Origin: Chitinophagaceae bacterium UBA5175
GTDB taxonomy: Bacteria; Bacteroidota; Bacteroidia; Chitinophagales; Chitinophagaceae
Direction of reading: 5' to 3'
Assembly: GCA_002413325.1 (NCBI GenBank)
Contig: DHWT01000323.1
Location: forward strand, 1 to 39,670
Length of the DNA stretch: 39,670 nt
Below, piece by piece: positions 1 through 8,590 of the stretch. Numbering within the stretch: position 1 is the first letter of the stretch; each line of letters starts with the position of its first letter. Under the pieces are notes generated by a model. The model worked only from the letters and a program-made list of their open reading frames with translations. It searched no databases and was not told the origin of the DNA. The translations under genes were made by a program, and so were the position numbers.

Positions 1-244
1 CAAAAATTAGCTTTATAAATTTTTTGTTTCTATGCCAAATGTCTTCGTCACCACCGTAGCCTGGATTGAGAGACAATAAGTAAACATTTGCCTTTTCCGG
101 GTTGCCAATAAACGGTTCCGGAAATATTTTCCCAATAATTTTATACTCTGTACTGCCGTTCTTATCATTAAATTTTTGCAGCGTAGCCAGATCATCTACA
201 TTTAATAAATTCCAACCTTCTTTTTTAACTATTTCAAAATTCAT
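1..244 (-). CDS. Partial hypothetical protein (5' end only), truncated by the window edge
   Basis: A minus-strand frame opens with ATG at 244-242 and stays open for 81 codons to the left edge, so only the N-terminus is visible. The protein begins MNFEIVKKEGWNLLNVDDL and contains the hydrophobic strand VYLLSLNPGYGGDED near residues 54-68. The LSLNPGY piece resembles the nucleotide-binding loop of uracil-DNA-glycosylase-like proteins, but that rests on one short motif and is only a hint. There is no signal peptide, so it is probably cytoplasmic. The reading is coding-like (mixed residues, no stops), and the overlapping frames look like shadows. Confidence 0.55.
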   Translation of the reverse strand, partial: MNFEIVKKEGWNLLNVDDLATLQKFNDKNGSTEYKIIGKIFPEPFIGNPEKANVYLLSLNPGYGGDEDIWHRNKKFIKLIF

Positions 245-423
245 TTTATTTTTGAATACTAAGTGTTGTCGAATTTATATTTTAAGGGAGGGGCTCCCTA
301 AATATATTTAAAATCAATGATTTTCAAGTTAAAGAAAGAAGAGTTTTATGATCCAAGGATAGAAAGTTCGAACTTGGGCTACCAGGAACTACAAGTGTTT
401 GAAAATACGAATGACTAATTCAT

Positions 424-1248
424 TTAACTCCAGGTATTGCTACTTCTCACTTCTTTGTTCTTTTTGAAGATAATGAAAAGATAATCACCAAAATCGTTGA
501 TATAATCATCGTTCACTTTTGCAAAACTTTTGTTATCGATGTCATCTTTGAGTTTCTTCAGACCGGTCCTTATTTCGTCCTTATTATTAAGATCCGAAAA
601 CGAAGAAATACCAAATCTAATATTATCATTTAAATAAAGTGACGGATTTAACTTCCCCGAATATAGGAAATGATCTTGCAAACCGATTTGGATATTATAT
701 ATTTCTGTCGAGCAGATGTTAAAACCTCCTTTTAGTGCTGCATCCTCCATGTTTCTTAAAGCAGGCATCTTTTCAATGGACTCTCTCATCATTTTAGGAA
801 AATAATGGTTAAGCCAATAGCCATTCATTTGCTCAGGAAGGGACGTAAAGATTACTAAATGACTATGAATTTTTAAAACCCTATTCAGTTCTAAAAAGGC
901 ATTTTCGATATTTGCCCAATGATGAATTGTAAGTGTAGCCATTCCACCATCAAATGAATTATCTTTTACAGGAATATTTTCCGATGAACCCATTAACCAT
1001 CTAACCGAATTTGATTTTTTGTAAGCTACCTCAAGCATATTTTGCGATGGATCGACTCCGCAAAACTTTATTCCATCTTTAGAAAGTGCGATTGTATAAT
1101 TGCCGGTACCACAACCTATATCTAAATATAATTTCTCTGGTCTGAGGGACAATAAATCAAAAAGCCTTTGGGCTATGTACGGATCGGCTTTCCGAGTGGA
1201 ATTATACCTTTTCCCAATTTTGTCATATAGAATACCTGGCCTTAGCAC
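424..1248 (-). CDS. Class I SAM-dependent methyltransferase
   Basis: The 274-residue protein carries the SAM-binding motif I DIGCGTGNYTIAL at residues 43-55, followed by an acidic motif II region (FCGVDPSQNMLEVA) and a motif IV-like segment (FDGGMATLTIHHW). This is the order seen in Methyltransf_11/UbiE-type enzymes. It should transfer a methyl group from S-adenosylmethionine to a small-molecule or protein substrate in the cytoplasm; the substrate cannot be read from the sequence. The start MLRPGILYDKIGKRYNSTR is kept because the DKIGKRYN segment is typical of this family's N-terminus. The gene stands alone, with no operon partner on either side. Confidence 0.85.
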   Translation of the reverse strand: MLRPGILYDKIGKRYNSTRKADPYIAQRLFDLLSLRPEKLYLDIGCGTGNYTIALSKDGIKFCGVDPSQNMLEVAYKKSNSVRWLMGSSENIPVKDNSFDGGMATLTIHHWANIENAFLELNRVLKIHSHLVIFTSLPEQMNGYWLNHYFPKMMRESIEKMPALRNMEDAALKGGFNICSTEIYNIQIGLQDHFLYSGKLNPSLYLNDNIRFGISSFSDLNNKDEIRTGLKKLKDDIDNKSFAKVNDDYINDFGDYLFIIFKKNKEVRSSNTWS

Positions 1249-1337
1249 TGGGATTATTTTTATAAAAGATAGTAAAACTTAGCAAATCCATTATCAGAAT
1301 GTTCGAACTCAGGCTACTTGGGTCTGCAAATAAATGA

Positions 1338-2003
1338 TTAAATATTTCTCCGGCTTTTTGTTAGAAGTTGATTTTTCTCAATACCATTTATGAATTTGTT
1401 TATTTCATTTACAAAATATTTGCTCTTCAAGTTTAGATTGTAATTGTAATTGATGTTGCTAACAACCTTATTTCCAAATTCCTCTTTAGAAAGGAAATTA
1501 AAGTTGTCTACGTATATTTTGGTTGTATCGTCTCCGATGAACATTTTGGCCTCTTGAATATGGGAATGGTCAACTCTTAAATTACTTATTTCACCTTTCT
1601 CATTGTATACATATTGAAAGCATTTAAACTTTTCATTTTTAATAATTGCTTTTTGTTTGAAGAAATATGTTCATATGCCTTGCATATTAATTTCAATGGT
1701 AGAATAGTCAAAGCAATTGTCCTTTTTTGTTAAATAAGATGTTCCATTTTTTGTCCAAAGGATATAAGTTGGCATATAAATTGTTGCATGGCATCTATTT
1801 TCCTTATTGTCTTTTATTACAACTTCCGAACCTGGCCAATAATCTTGAAAGATTAATATCGAGTCAATCCCATTTGATTTTAGTTGAACTATACATTTTG
1901 CTACTAAAGAATCTAAATGATCTGTAGTCGTATTTTGACCATTGGAGGCCAATGAACGCGAAAGAAAATATAAAAGTATTATCTGCTTTAAAGGTAACAT
2001 CAT
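1338..2003 (-). pseudogene. Secreted hypothetical protein interrupted by an in-frame TGA
   Basis: The first part starts at 2003 with a signal peptide (MMLPLKQIILLYFLSRSLASNGQ) and ends at TGA 1673-1671 after 110 codons. Translation in the same frame then continues without another stop (TYFFKQKAIIKNEKFKC and onward), through an internal ATG at 1544, to the stop at 1338. The whole frame would give about 221 residues. Composition is uniform on both sides of the TGA, which points to a single nonsense change in one gene and not two genes. No family is recognised. A sequencing error or genuine gene decay would both explain it; stop-codon readthrough is possible but nothing nearby supports it. Confidence 0.6.
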
Positions 2004-2475
2004 GAATAGCTTAATGAGAATAATTAATTTGGATAGAAGCGGATCATCGAGATTTTCAAATTGTTAAATAGTAATTATTTAATGGGAAAACCGATAATGA
2101 TTAAAGTATAAGATGTTGATGAGAAGATATTCCATAATGCTTCCGTAATTTTCGATATCTCGTGGTGTCTGATTTCCGGTAGTTCGCTCAATTAAAAATT
2201 ATAAAGACCATTGGTTAAAAATTGATTTTTTTAATATTTGTTAGGTCATTAATTAATTGAATATCAAATCATAGTAGACAGAGATTCGCAAAATCCAGTT
2301 GGAGAAAGTTCGAACCGCTGCTATAGAGGTCGGCTCCTTCTCCGAAAAATTGTATTAGAAATATTTCTAGTTATGAATCCATAAATTTTTAATGATTATG
2401 TGCAATAACTAAAGAATAACCAAACAGTAAAATTTTAATGACAACGCCATTCATTAATAAGTCAAAACGTTTGCC
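2004..2475. other. Gene-free AT-rich spacer
   Basis: No coding frame of note. It contains a GAAAGTTCGAAC motif (2304-2315) inside a possible long-loop hairpin with arms GGAGAA (2301-2306) and TTCTCC (2337-2342). It also holds the presumed promoter of the downstream peroxiredoxin gene, for which no clear boxes were assigned. Confidence 0.5.
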
Positions 2476-3078
2476 ATGTTCAGGAAATACAATCGCTTAT
2501 CTATTTTAATTTTCAGCTTTTCACTCCTGATAGCCCCTTCCGGCTTTGCCCAATCGACGATATTGTCAAAAGGAGAAACAGCGCCCGTATTTACCACCAA
2601 AGCCAGCCTGACCTGCAGTGCATATGATTTTTCACTAAAAAACGCCCTTGCTAAAGGGCCCGTTGTAGTCTATTTCTATCCTTCTGCCTATACCGGCGGC
2701 TGTGATGCGGAAGCACATGCGTTCGCTGAACTCAATGATCAATTTACCGCGGCGGGAGCTACCATTATCGGTGTATCTGCAGACGATATTCAGCGGCTGA
2801 ATGCATTTTCTTCCGATCCGCAATACTGCGCCGGCAAGTTCCCCGTCGCTTCAGATCCCGGAGGCGAAATTGCAGCAAAATACGGCCTGACCATGTCTGC
2901 TCCAAAGGTTGGGATTAAAGACCCGAAGGGCCAGGACCTTACACACGGTTTCATTCCGCGAACCACTTTTGTTATTGATAAAGAAGGTAAAATTGTAGCC
3001 GTCTTTTCATCAGAAACCGACCATATTTCACCTACTGAACATGTTGAAAAGACGCTGGCGATTGTAAAAGGGTTGTAG
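2476..3078 (+). CDS. Exported peroxiredoxin (AhpC/TSA family, Bcp/PrxQ-like)
   Basis: The 200-residue protein starts with a signal peptide (hydrophobic LSILIFSFSLLIAPSGFAQ, likely cut after AQ). A thioredoxin-fold peroxidase domain follows. The catalytic-site segment YPSAYTGGC places T73 and the peroxidatic Cys76 in the family's T-x-x-C arrangement. GVSADD and a late FVIDKEGKI strand are also typical. It reduces peroxides using thiol electrons, probably in the periplasm. A second cysteine at 118 (DPQYC) could act as the resolving cysteine; the PrxQ position five residues after Cys76 is not a cysteine. The gene is monocistronic. Confidence 0.9.
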   Translation: MFRKYNRLSILIFSFSLLIAPSGFAQSTILSKGETAPVFTTKASLTCSAYDFSLKNALAKGPVVVYFYPSAYTGGCDAEAHAFAELNDQFTAAGATIIGVSADDIQRLNAFSSDPQYCAGKFPVASDPGGEIAAKYGLTMSAPKVGIKDPKGQDLTHGFIPRTTFVIDKEGKIVAVFSSETDHISPTEHVEKTLAIVKGL

Positions 3079-3429
3079 TTCGCGGGCCCGGGTTCAAAAT
3101 TTCGAACGTGCATGCTTGTTGACGTTGTCTACTCCTTATATAGCTATTTACCAGCTTTTGATCCACCAAAAAGTTCTGGATTTCAATCACTTAGCCATGT
3201 TTCTGTTTGGCTTGCAAAACCAAAAGTAAATATGAGTTATTCAACCTGCTTCATTTTTAGAAAATAAAGATTCTATGCCTGGAAACCGGAAAACACTTAG
3301 TAAATGGCAAAATAAAAATGCCATAACGGGAATACATGGAAACCCTAAGGAGATCGTCCGGGATATCGGCTATTTTCTTCTTTTGAACTTATTGAAACAT
3401 TTTAAATATTTTACAACTGCTCTTTGTTA
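3079..3429. other. Gene-free spacer
   Basis: Nothing coding was found between the peroxiredoxin stop and the end of the next, converging gene. The first 40 bases hold GGGCCCGGG and another TTCGAAC copy (about 3101-3107). No convincing terminator hairpin with a T-run is present. Confidence 0.4.
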
Positions 3430-3834
3430 CTAAGGGCTCCCACCTGCTTTCAATGAGTCCTTATTCGGACTCTTTTCCCAAAATACACGCAATTCACAGA
3501 TCCTTTGACCTTTTTTGTCAAATGCAAAAACTTTGTAATCAACATTTCTGGTGTGAACTCCTTTATCCGGCCACCCCACCGAATATGGTGTTCCATAACG
3601 TCTCTCAGGGAGGGCAGGTTTTTTTTTCTTCAATCTCCTGATATAATGAATCTTCCCTGGATTTTCTATAAAGCCTGAATGAGAAGAGCTTGTCAAGATT
3701 CGGTATAACAATAAGATTTACTTTGAGATTCTCATAATAAACAAAAGCAACCAGATTGGCAGTATCGATTTCATTTTGGGCGAAAAGTTTGCCAATGCAA
3801 AATAAAAATCAACCAGGAATAATATTTTTTTCAT
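3430..3834 (-). pseudogene. Secreted hypothetical protein broken by two frameshifts
   Basis: Three frames join into one plausible exported protein. A start at 3834 gives the signal sequence MKKILFLV. Another frame continues it as FLFCIGKLFAQNEIDTANLV (signal peptidase site after AQ) and on to LYQEIEEKK. The third frame carries PALPERRYGTPYSVGWPDKG to the stop at 3430. The second shift lies in a run of nine T/A at 3619-3627; one base fewer restores the frame. The first lies near the TTTTT/TTTT tracts around 3800-3815. Its last residues (ELRVFW) recall the end of the next upstream gene (ELKVFWRD). Function is unknown. Homopolymer sequencing error is as likely as true decay. Confidence 0.6.
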
Positions 3835-3867
3835 TGAACCAAATTTAAGGTTTCGACGGGCGGAGTT

Positions 3868-4656
3868 TTAGTCCCGCCAAAAAACTTTCAATTCAATTTC
3901 TGCAGGAACCCAATCAGCTTTCTTAAAATCCTTGCTTTCGAATTTATCATATAGTGATTTAGGACTTTTTACAGTGACCCTTGTCCAATCCTTATGGGCT
4001 ATATTAAATGTGTCATTCAAATCATTCCCGGCTTCAAATGTTTTGCCATCAGCCATGCTTTTAAGAATTTTATCAATGTCAGACAAAGCCCATATAGGAC
4101 TGTCGGGATCATTCGTCCGTCTGGCATAAATATAAAATTCACCTTCATACCTCAAAGAAGGAGGGTAAAAAAATAAGACGTTGGAATCTTTCAGTAAACT
4201 GTTTCCGAAAGTGATACATTGTTTATAGGTGCCAAACCGGTAGCTCCGGGTATGATAATGAAGCGGATGCTTGTCATGCAGTTTTTCTATTTCTTTCATC
4301 TTAAACTGGTACCAGCTATTGCCGGATTTAATAATCTCCTGTCGGGGATAAATAAGTCCGGTTGGTATAACTTCCATTTTATTACGCAAAGTATAAATTT
4401 CTATACATGAGAATTCGACAGATAAATGCGGGGCTGGATTTTTAAAAACCCAGTCCTTTTTCAACTGAATCATATCGGCAGGATCGTCCAGGACGAACCA
4501 GTACCGGGGCAGACTGTCTATTTTACCATTATATCCCTGAACAATACCTACCACGCAATAAGAACTATCGAAATCGACGCCCTTAAAGTATTCGGATTTC
4601 TGCGCAAAAGAGAATGTGGCTGTAAATGAAAAGATCAGTAGTAAAATGACTCTCAT
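3868..4656 (-). CDS. Secreted hypothetical protein
   Basis: The 262-residue protein has a clear signal peptide (MRVILLLIFSFTATFSFAQ) and a mature part rich in aromatic residues and lysine, with no recognised domain or catalytic motif. It is probably periplasmic or surface-exposed. It lies 33 bp downstream of a small membrane-protein gene on the same strand and may be cotranscribed with it. The ending ELKVFWRD resembles the C-terminal part of the broken neighbour at 3430-3834, so the two could be distant paralogues; that similarity is short and unproven. Confidence 0.65.
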   Translation of the reverse strand: MRVILLLIFSFTATFSFAQKSEYFKGVDFDSSYCVVGIVQGYNGKIDSLPRYWFVLDDPADMIQLKKDWVFKNPAPHLSVEFSCIEIYTLRNKMEVIPTGLIYPRQEIIKSGNSWYQFKMKEIEKLHDKHPLHYHTRSYRFGTYKQCITFGNSLLKDSNVLFFYPPSLRYEGEFYIYARRTNDPDSPIWALSDIDKILKSMADGKTFEAGNDLNDTFNIAHKDWTRVTVKSPKSLYDKFESKDFKKADWVPAEIELKVFWRD

Positions 4657-4689
4657 GCTTATGAATTCTTATAATTTTCGGCTCGTGGC

Positions 4690-4830
4690 TTACTCAAATT
4701 CCGCTCTTTGTTTAATGACTTGCAACAGGGTTCCACTGAAACCAAGTCCAAAAATGAACGAGATGATAAAAAGTAAAAAAACCGGAATACCAAAGGCAAA
4801 TATTGCGTCTTTAATTTTTTCTCTTTTCAT
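4690..4830 (-). CDS. Small single-pass membrane protein (46 aa)
   Basis: An ATG at 4830 opens a 46-codon frame ending in TAA at 4692-4690. The protein has a basic N-terminus (MKREKIKDA), one hydrophobic segment (residues 11-29, FAFGIPVFLLFIISFIFGL) and a short polar tail (VIKQRAEFE). That fits an inner-membrane protein with its N-terminus inside. The stop is 33 bp before the start of the secreted protein gene, so a two-gene transcript is likely. The family is unknown. Confidence 0.55.
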   Translation of the reverse strand: MKREKIKDAIFAFGIPVFLLFIISFIFGLGFSGTLLQVIKQRAEFE

Positions 4831-5011
4831 ATTATTTTATGGTCTTGACCGAGGATCACCATTAGTATTTGTCTTTTGCAACGTTCGCTTTCCCGGAAAA
4901 GTTCAAAATTTCAGAAGAGTACTAATATAGACTTTTTAAGAGAATAAAATGGCTGCAGCTGACAGCAATTACAGGAGAAATTTTCCAATCGAGACCTAAG
5001 GGTAAACATTT

Positions 5012-5104
5012 ATGGCCTGGGAATGGCAAAGTTTCGTTTTGCCGAATAAAATTATTGAATTACATATAGAAAACAAGGGGTTAGGCGTTATAGAAATCCA
5101 ATAA
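5012..5104 (+). CDS. Possible 30-residue small protein or leader
   Basis: ATG 5012 to TAA 5104 gives 30 residues (starts MAWEWQSFVLPNK, ends LGVIEIQ) and sits 10 bp ahead of the nuclease-like gene. Composition looks protein-like, but the frame is too short to be sure. It could be a leader peptide, an unrelated small protein, or the shifted remains of a longer N-terminus. Confidence 0.25.
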   Translation: MAWEWQSFVLPNKIIELHIENKGLGVIEIQ

Positions 5105-5114
5105 TATCGGACCA

Positions 5115-5597
5115 ATGACCAACCCATTTGACGAATCGGAAAATGTAAAAAAGGGCTATCTATTTGAGCAATGGGTAGTCGGCCAGTTTCCGGTAAGTAA
5201 ATTTCTGCTACAGGAATGGAGGAGTGATAAGCACTTCGGAGATATATATCCGACATCCAGCCGCAATCCGGATATGGTGTTCAGGATGTTTGCGCCAGAA
5301 AGGCACAAAACATTTTTTGCCGTTGAATGCAAATGGCGGGCAAAGACCTACGACGGAGGAATTGATTGGGCGAGCAAGGATAAAAGAATTACCTATAACA
5401 AATTCGGCACCAAATTAAAGATGTCTATTCATGTAGCATTTGGAATTGGGGGATCTCCTGATAAACCGAAAAGGCTTATCTAATTCCTTTTGAAAAGATC
5501 GGGGTACTATGATGTTGTTGAAACCCGAATATTAAATGACTTCATCTGGCCAACAAATCCTGAAAAGTTGAAGGCTTATCTATCATATTGGCGTTAG
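5115..5597 (+). pseudogene. PD-(D/E)XK nuclease-like protein with a disrupted C-terminus
   Basis: The first 122 codons contain a restriction-nuclease-like core: E18 in YLFEQW, D53 in RNPDMVF, then E71 and K73 in AVECKWR, the spacing of a PD-(D/E)XK site. The frame meets TAA at 5481-5483. Past it, the same frame reads SGYYDVVETRILNDFIWPTN to a stop at 5597. Between the two, the alternative frame reads YLIPFEKIG, which fits far better than the in-frame FLLKRSG. One base lost near 5475 and one gained in the GGGG run near 5505 would explain this. Intact length would be about 160 residues. Substrate and partner are unknown. Confidence 0.6.
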
Positions 5598-5619
5598 CTG
5601 ACAGACCTGACATTTTCCA

Positions 5620-5895
5620 TCAGTCATCATAATGGTATCTGCATTGCAGAATATAGCATTTTTGATTTCGGCCCCTGCTCCCTTCCACTTTGTAAACCAG
5701 TCTGTGTTCCCCGGTTATCCTGCGGGACCAATAACCCTTTAAATCGTATCGTAGTGGTTCCGGTCTGCCTAATCCCCGGAATGGGTTTCTGTTTATATCG
5801 TTCAGTAATTCTTTGATCTTCCCAACGATTTCCTGGTCATTTTCCAGCCAGTACCCGAAGTCTTCCCAGGCATTTTCGGTAAATTCAAAATTCAT
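5620..5895 (-). CDS. yoeB: YoeB-family toxin (ribosome-dependent mRNA endonuclease)
   Basis: The 91-residue protein matches YoeB/Txe toxins in length and layout. The residues used for mRNA cleavage in E. coli YoeB have counterparts here: E46 in GRPEPLRYD, R65 in TGEHRLVY, and the C-terminal H88-Y89 in CRYHYDD (family positions E46, R65, H83, Y84). Free toxin binds the ribosomal A site and cuts mRNA. It lies 16 bp downstream of the YefM-type antitoxin gene, the standard antitoxin-first order, and should be repressed by the complex at the operator upstream of that gene. Confidence 0.93.
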   Translation of the reverse strand: MNFEFTENAWEDFGYWLENDQEIVGKIKELLNDINRNPFRGLGRPEPLRYDLKGYWSRRITGEHRLVYKVEGSRGRNQKCYILQCRYHYDD

Positions 5896-5911
5896 TCGAT
5901 GGAATGGGTAT

Positions 5912-6169
5912 TTACAGATCTTTCAGTTTCACTTTGCGTGTTTGCTTCTTACTGATCTGGTTGATGGACTCCTGTAACCTTGCCCTGTTCTTTTCAGAGG
6001 ACAGCAGATGGCCTGTTTCATTCAACGAATTATATTCTTTGATCGACATGATGACCACGGCATCCTCTTCCGTTGTGCGGGGCACAATGATCACGTCATC
6101 CGATTTACTGACCTCATCCAGGTACTTTTTAATGTTTCCCCGAAGCTGTGTTATGGTAATGGCCTGCAT
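5912..6169 (-). CDS. yefM: YefM/Phd-family antitoxin
   Basis: The 85-residue protein begins MQAITITQLRGNIKKYLDEV, followed by DDVIIVPRTTEEDAVVIMSIKEYNSL. This is the conserved Phd/YefM N-terminal DNA-binding and dimerisation domain. The C-terminal tail is charged (NRARLQESINQISKKQTRKVKLKDL), as expected for the disordered toxin-neutralising segment. It should bind and block YoeB and repress its own promoter. The start is the first ATG after the palindromic repeats at 6181-6212. Confidence 0.93.
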   Translation of the reverse strand: MQAITITQLRGNIKKYLDEVSKSDDVIIVPRTTEEDAVVIMSIKEYNSLNETGHLLSSEKNRARLQESINQISKKQTRKVKLKDL

Positions 6170-6180
6170 GTTGTTTAGCT

Positions 6181-6212
6181 ATGTACGTTCAAATGTACGT
6201 TAAAAAGTACAT
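6181..6212 (-). promoter_or_regulatory. Autoregulatory operator of the yefM-yoeB pair
   Basis: Immediately upstream of the antitoxin start there are two direct copies of ATGTACGTT (6181-6189 and 6193-6201) and an inverted AAGTACAT (6205-6212), all centred on GTAC. Known YefM-YoeB operators carry TGTACA-type palindromes overlapping the promoter, so this is the likely binding site of the complex. Confidence 0.65.
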
Positions 6213-6471
6213 AAATCATACGATTTTCTGTAAATCTACTCCTTCCCCCGAACCCTGATGCATAGAAACCCCTGTTTTCTCCGGGTTTTTAAACGGTCTG
6301 TTTCAGCCGTTATTCGTCGTCCGGAAACTCCAGTCTAATTACAATTGCTGATCACATAAAGCATTTTCGTAAGCTGGTCCTTTCGGATCTTTTTGGTAAT
6401 CCGTAGCATAGCTTGTCAGTAAAACAGGAAGTCATTGTCTTTTTAGGGTGGCCACTGCATTTCAACAGCGA

Positions 6472-7725
6472 TCATTGATCCTCCACGAAATTGATGTCTT
6501 TTTTGAAAGTTTCCTCCAGGAAGATGAGTGCGACTATTGCCATGGTGAAACTTACCAGGCCAACCGCTAAAGCGCCGTGAATAATTCCAACATGACTTTT
6601 CGCTAATGCAAATAGCATAGTTAACGGAATTACTGACCCCCTGACAAAGTTGGGAACCGTGGTGGCAACCGTTGCCCGGAGATCGGAGCCAAAAAGTTCA
6701 GCTGCAACGGTTATGAAAAGCGTCCAATAGCCACAGCAAAATCCAAGGCATACGCATAGTAGGTAAAATAGCAGGGTGCTATGGATGGGTACCAGTAAGC
6801 AGACAAGAACCAGTGAAAAGGAAGACAAAATAAATAATAAGATTACTTTTTTCCTGCTCTGCAGATATTGACTGAGAAAACCACTTGTTAAGTTACCCAA
6901 AACCTGGGCAGCAAATCCAAGCATGACTGCCTTACCTGCATCAACAGGTTGGTCAAGACCCATTGCCTGGCCAAATTCCGGGGAAAATGTGAACAAAATT
7001 CCGATTACAAACCATATGGGTATTCCGATCAGGATGCTGTTCAGGTATTTTAATAACCGGGTTTTATTATTGATTAATTTAAGCACATCACCCCGTTTAA
7101 TGTTCTTTTCTTTTAGCCTGATGAACATGCCCGATTCAAAAACCCGTACCCGCAATAACATGAGTATTAATCCCAGGCCACCGCCAATAAAAAAAGCCGG
7201 CCGCCAGTCAAACAGATGAGAAACAAGGTATGCGAGCAAAGCACCCATAATGCCCATCGTAGCTACCAGGGTTGTTCCATAACCCCGTCGCTCCTTCGGT
7301 AAAATTTCTGTTACCAGTGTAATGCCGGCTCCCAGTTCACCCGCGAGTCCAAATCCCGCAATAAATCTTAGTACAGCATATTGCGAGACGGTCGTTACGA
7401 ATCCATTTCCAATGTTTGCGATAGAATAAATCAAAATAGAACCAAACAATACAGAGAGTCTTCCCTTTTTATCTCCCATGATTCCCCAAAATATTCCACC
7501 GATCAGCATACCTGCCATTTGCAAATTCAACAGCATGATACCATCCGCCAGCAGTTTTTCTCCGGAAATATGCAGGGATTTTAAACTTGCAACCCGATTG
7601 ATACTGAAAAGAAACAAGTCATACATGTCCACCATATATCCCAGCGCTGCAACCAGTACGGGAATGCGTAAGAGTTCCCGGGCAATACTTTTAGAAGAGC
7701 CATTTGTCGTTGCTGTGAAGGTCAT
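6472..7725 (-). CDS. MFS transporter, probable sugar/uronate permease
   Basis: The 417-residue protein has about twelve hydrophobic helices. The conserved MFS loop 2-3 motif is visible as GIMGDKKGRLSVLFG, and GFGLAGELGAGITLVTEILPKERRGYG matches the helix 4-5 region of the sugar/metabolite:H+ symporter group. It would import a substrate across the inner membrane. It is the last gene of a minus-strand group with two dehydrogenases, an isomerase and a GH88-like hydrolase, so an oligosaccharide or uronic-acid derivative is the likely cargo. The gap to the SDR gene is 87 bp. Confidence 0.85.
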   Translation of the reverse strand: MTFTATTNGSSKSIARELLRIPVLVAALGYMVDMYDLFLFSINRVASLKSLHISGEKLLADGIMLLNLQMAGMLIGGIFWGIMGDKKGRLSVLFGSILIYSIANIGNGFVTTVSQYAVLRFIAGFGLAGELGAGITLVTEILPKERRGYGTTLVATMGIMGALLAYLVSHLFDWRPAFFIGGGLGLILMLLRVRVFESGMFIRLKEKNIKRGDVLKLINNKTRLLKYLNSILIGIPIWFVIGILFTFSPEFGQAMGLDQPVDAGKAVMLGFAAQVLGNLTSGFLSQYLQSRKKVILLFILSSFSLVLVCLLVPIHSTLLFYLLCVCLGFCCGYWTLFITVAAELFGSDLRATVATTVPNFVRGSVIPLTMLFALAKSHVGIIHGALAVGLVSFTMAIVALIFLEETFKKDINFVEDQ

Positions 7726-7812
7726 TACAATTATTCTTTGATTTCTTTATGGTGAATCAATATAATAGAGTGAACAGGTTGAGCAAAACTGCCTGATTTG
7801 CGGAAGGGATAA

Positions 7813-8583
7813 TTATAAACGCGGAATGGTTAATCCTCCATCTACCATGATTACCTGCCCGGTTGAATACATGAAATCGCCCTTTGTAAGTGATGCAACT
7901 ACTTTCCCAACATCCTGTGGTTCTCCCCAGCGCTTTTGTACACAGAGCCCCTCTCCGATTAATTTATCATACTTTTCTTTGGCTCCGGCTGTCATATCCG
8001 TTTGTACAATTCCCGGCCTTACTTCAAAAACAGGAATATCGTACTCGCCAAGCCTCACGGCAAATAATTGTGTAACCATGCCCATACCCGCTTTCGAAAT
8101 ACAATATTCACCACGGTTCAGAGACACTACCGTTGCGGAAATCGATGAAATATTTATAATGCATCCTTCAAATTCAGGATTCGTTTTCTTTTGTTCAATC
8201 ATCCAGTTAGCTGTCTTTTGCGTAAGAAAACAGGAGCCCTTTAAATTAACACCCATCACATAGTCAAAACTTTCTTCCGTAGCTTCCAGAATGTCTCTTC
8301 GCTCTTTAGGCACTACACCGGCATTGTTGACCAGCACATGAAGCGCGCCATAATGGTCTTTTACCTGTCGCAGTATTTCAATCCGATCGGCGGAGGAAGC
8401 GATGTCTCCCTGACAATACATCACATCCATGCCGTAGTGCCTCAATGCTCTTAATGCATCTTCTACCTGGGCTGCAGGGCGTGTCCCATTGACAGCCAGG
8501 TCAAAATTATTTTTTGCCAGTTCAAGGGCAATACCAAAACCAATACCGCGGGTCCCGCCTGTGATTAAAGCTACTCTTCTCAT
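7813..8583 (-). CDS. Short-chain dehydrogenase/reductase (SDR), sugar catabolism
   Basis: The 256-residue classical SDR has the NAD(P)-binding TGGTRGIG at residues 8-15, the NNAG motif, a catalytic serine in NISSISATV, and the Y-x-x-x-K pair in GEYCISKAG. The end (TGQVIMVDGGLTI) is typical of the family. Annotation pipelines would probably call it a 3-ketoacyl-ACP reductase. Its place between sugar enzymes and a permease makes oxidation or reduction of a keto-sugar more likely. It sits downstream of the Gfo/Idh gene, separated by 109 bp filled with tandem repeats. Confidence 0.88.
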   Translation of the reverse strand: MRRVALITGGTRGIGFGIALELAKNNFDLAVNGTRPAAQVEDALRALRHYGMDVMYCQGDIASSADRIEILRQVKDHYGALHVLVNNAGVVPKERRDILEATEESFDYVMGVNLKGSCFLTQKTANWMIEQKKTNPEFEGCIINISSISATVVSLNRGEYCISKAGMGMVTQLFAVRLGEYDIPVFEVRPGIVQTDMTAGAKEKYDKLIGEGLCVQKRWGEPQDVGKVVASLTKGDFMYSTGQVIMVDGGLTIPRL

Positions 8584-8590
8584 ATTTTTA

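Noticed and set aside
285..299. Small hairpin AGGGAG-GGG-CTCCCT in the spacer at the left end
   Set aside because: It has the stem of a terminator but no T-run on either strand, and the loop is only three bases. Not strong enough to call.
366..386. tRNA-like T-arm (GTTCGAAC followed by ...CTACCA)
   Set aside because: The bases flanking the loop do not pair as a T-stem, and no D-arm, anticodon arm or acceptor stem could be found.
5904..6203. Plus-strand open frame opposite the antitoxin gene
   Set aside because: It is antisense to the clear YefM gene and its operator and has no independent protein features.
6373..6447. 24-codon minus-strand frame (MLRITKKIRKDQLTKMLYVI...) between the toxin-antitoxin pair and the MFS gene
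   Set aside because: Too short, no neighbour relation and no recognisable feature; chance frame is the simpler view.
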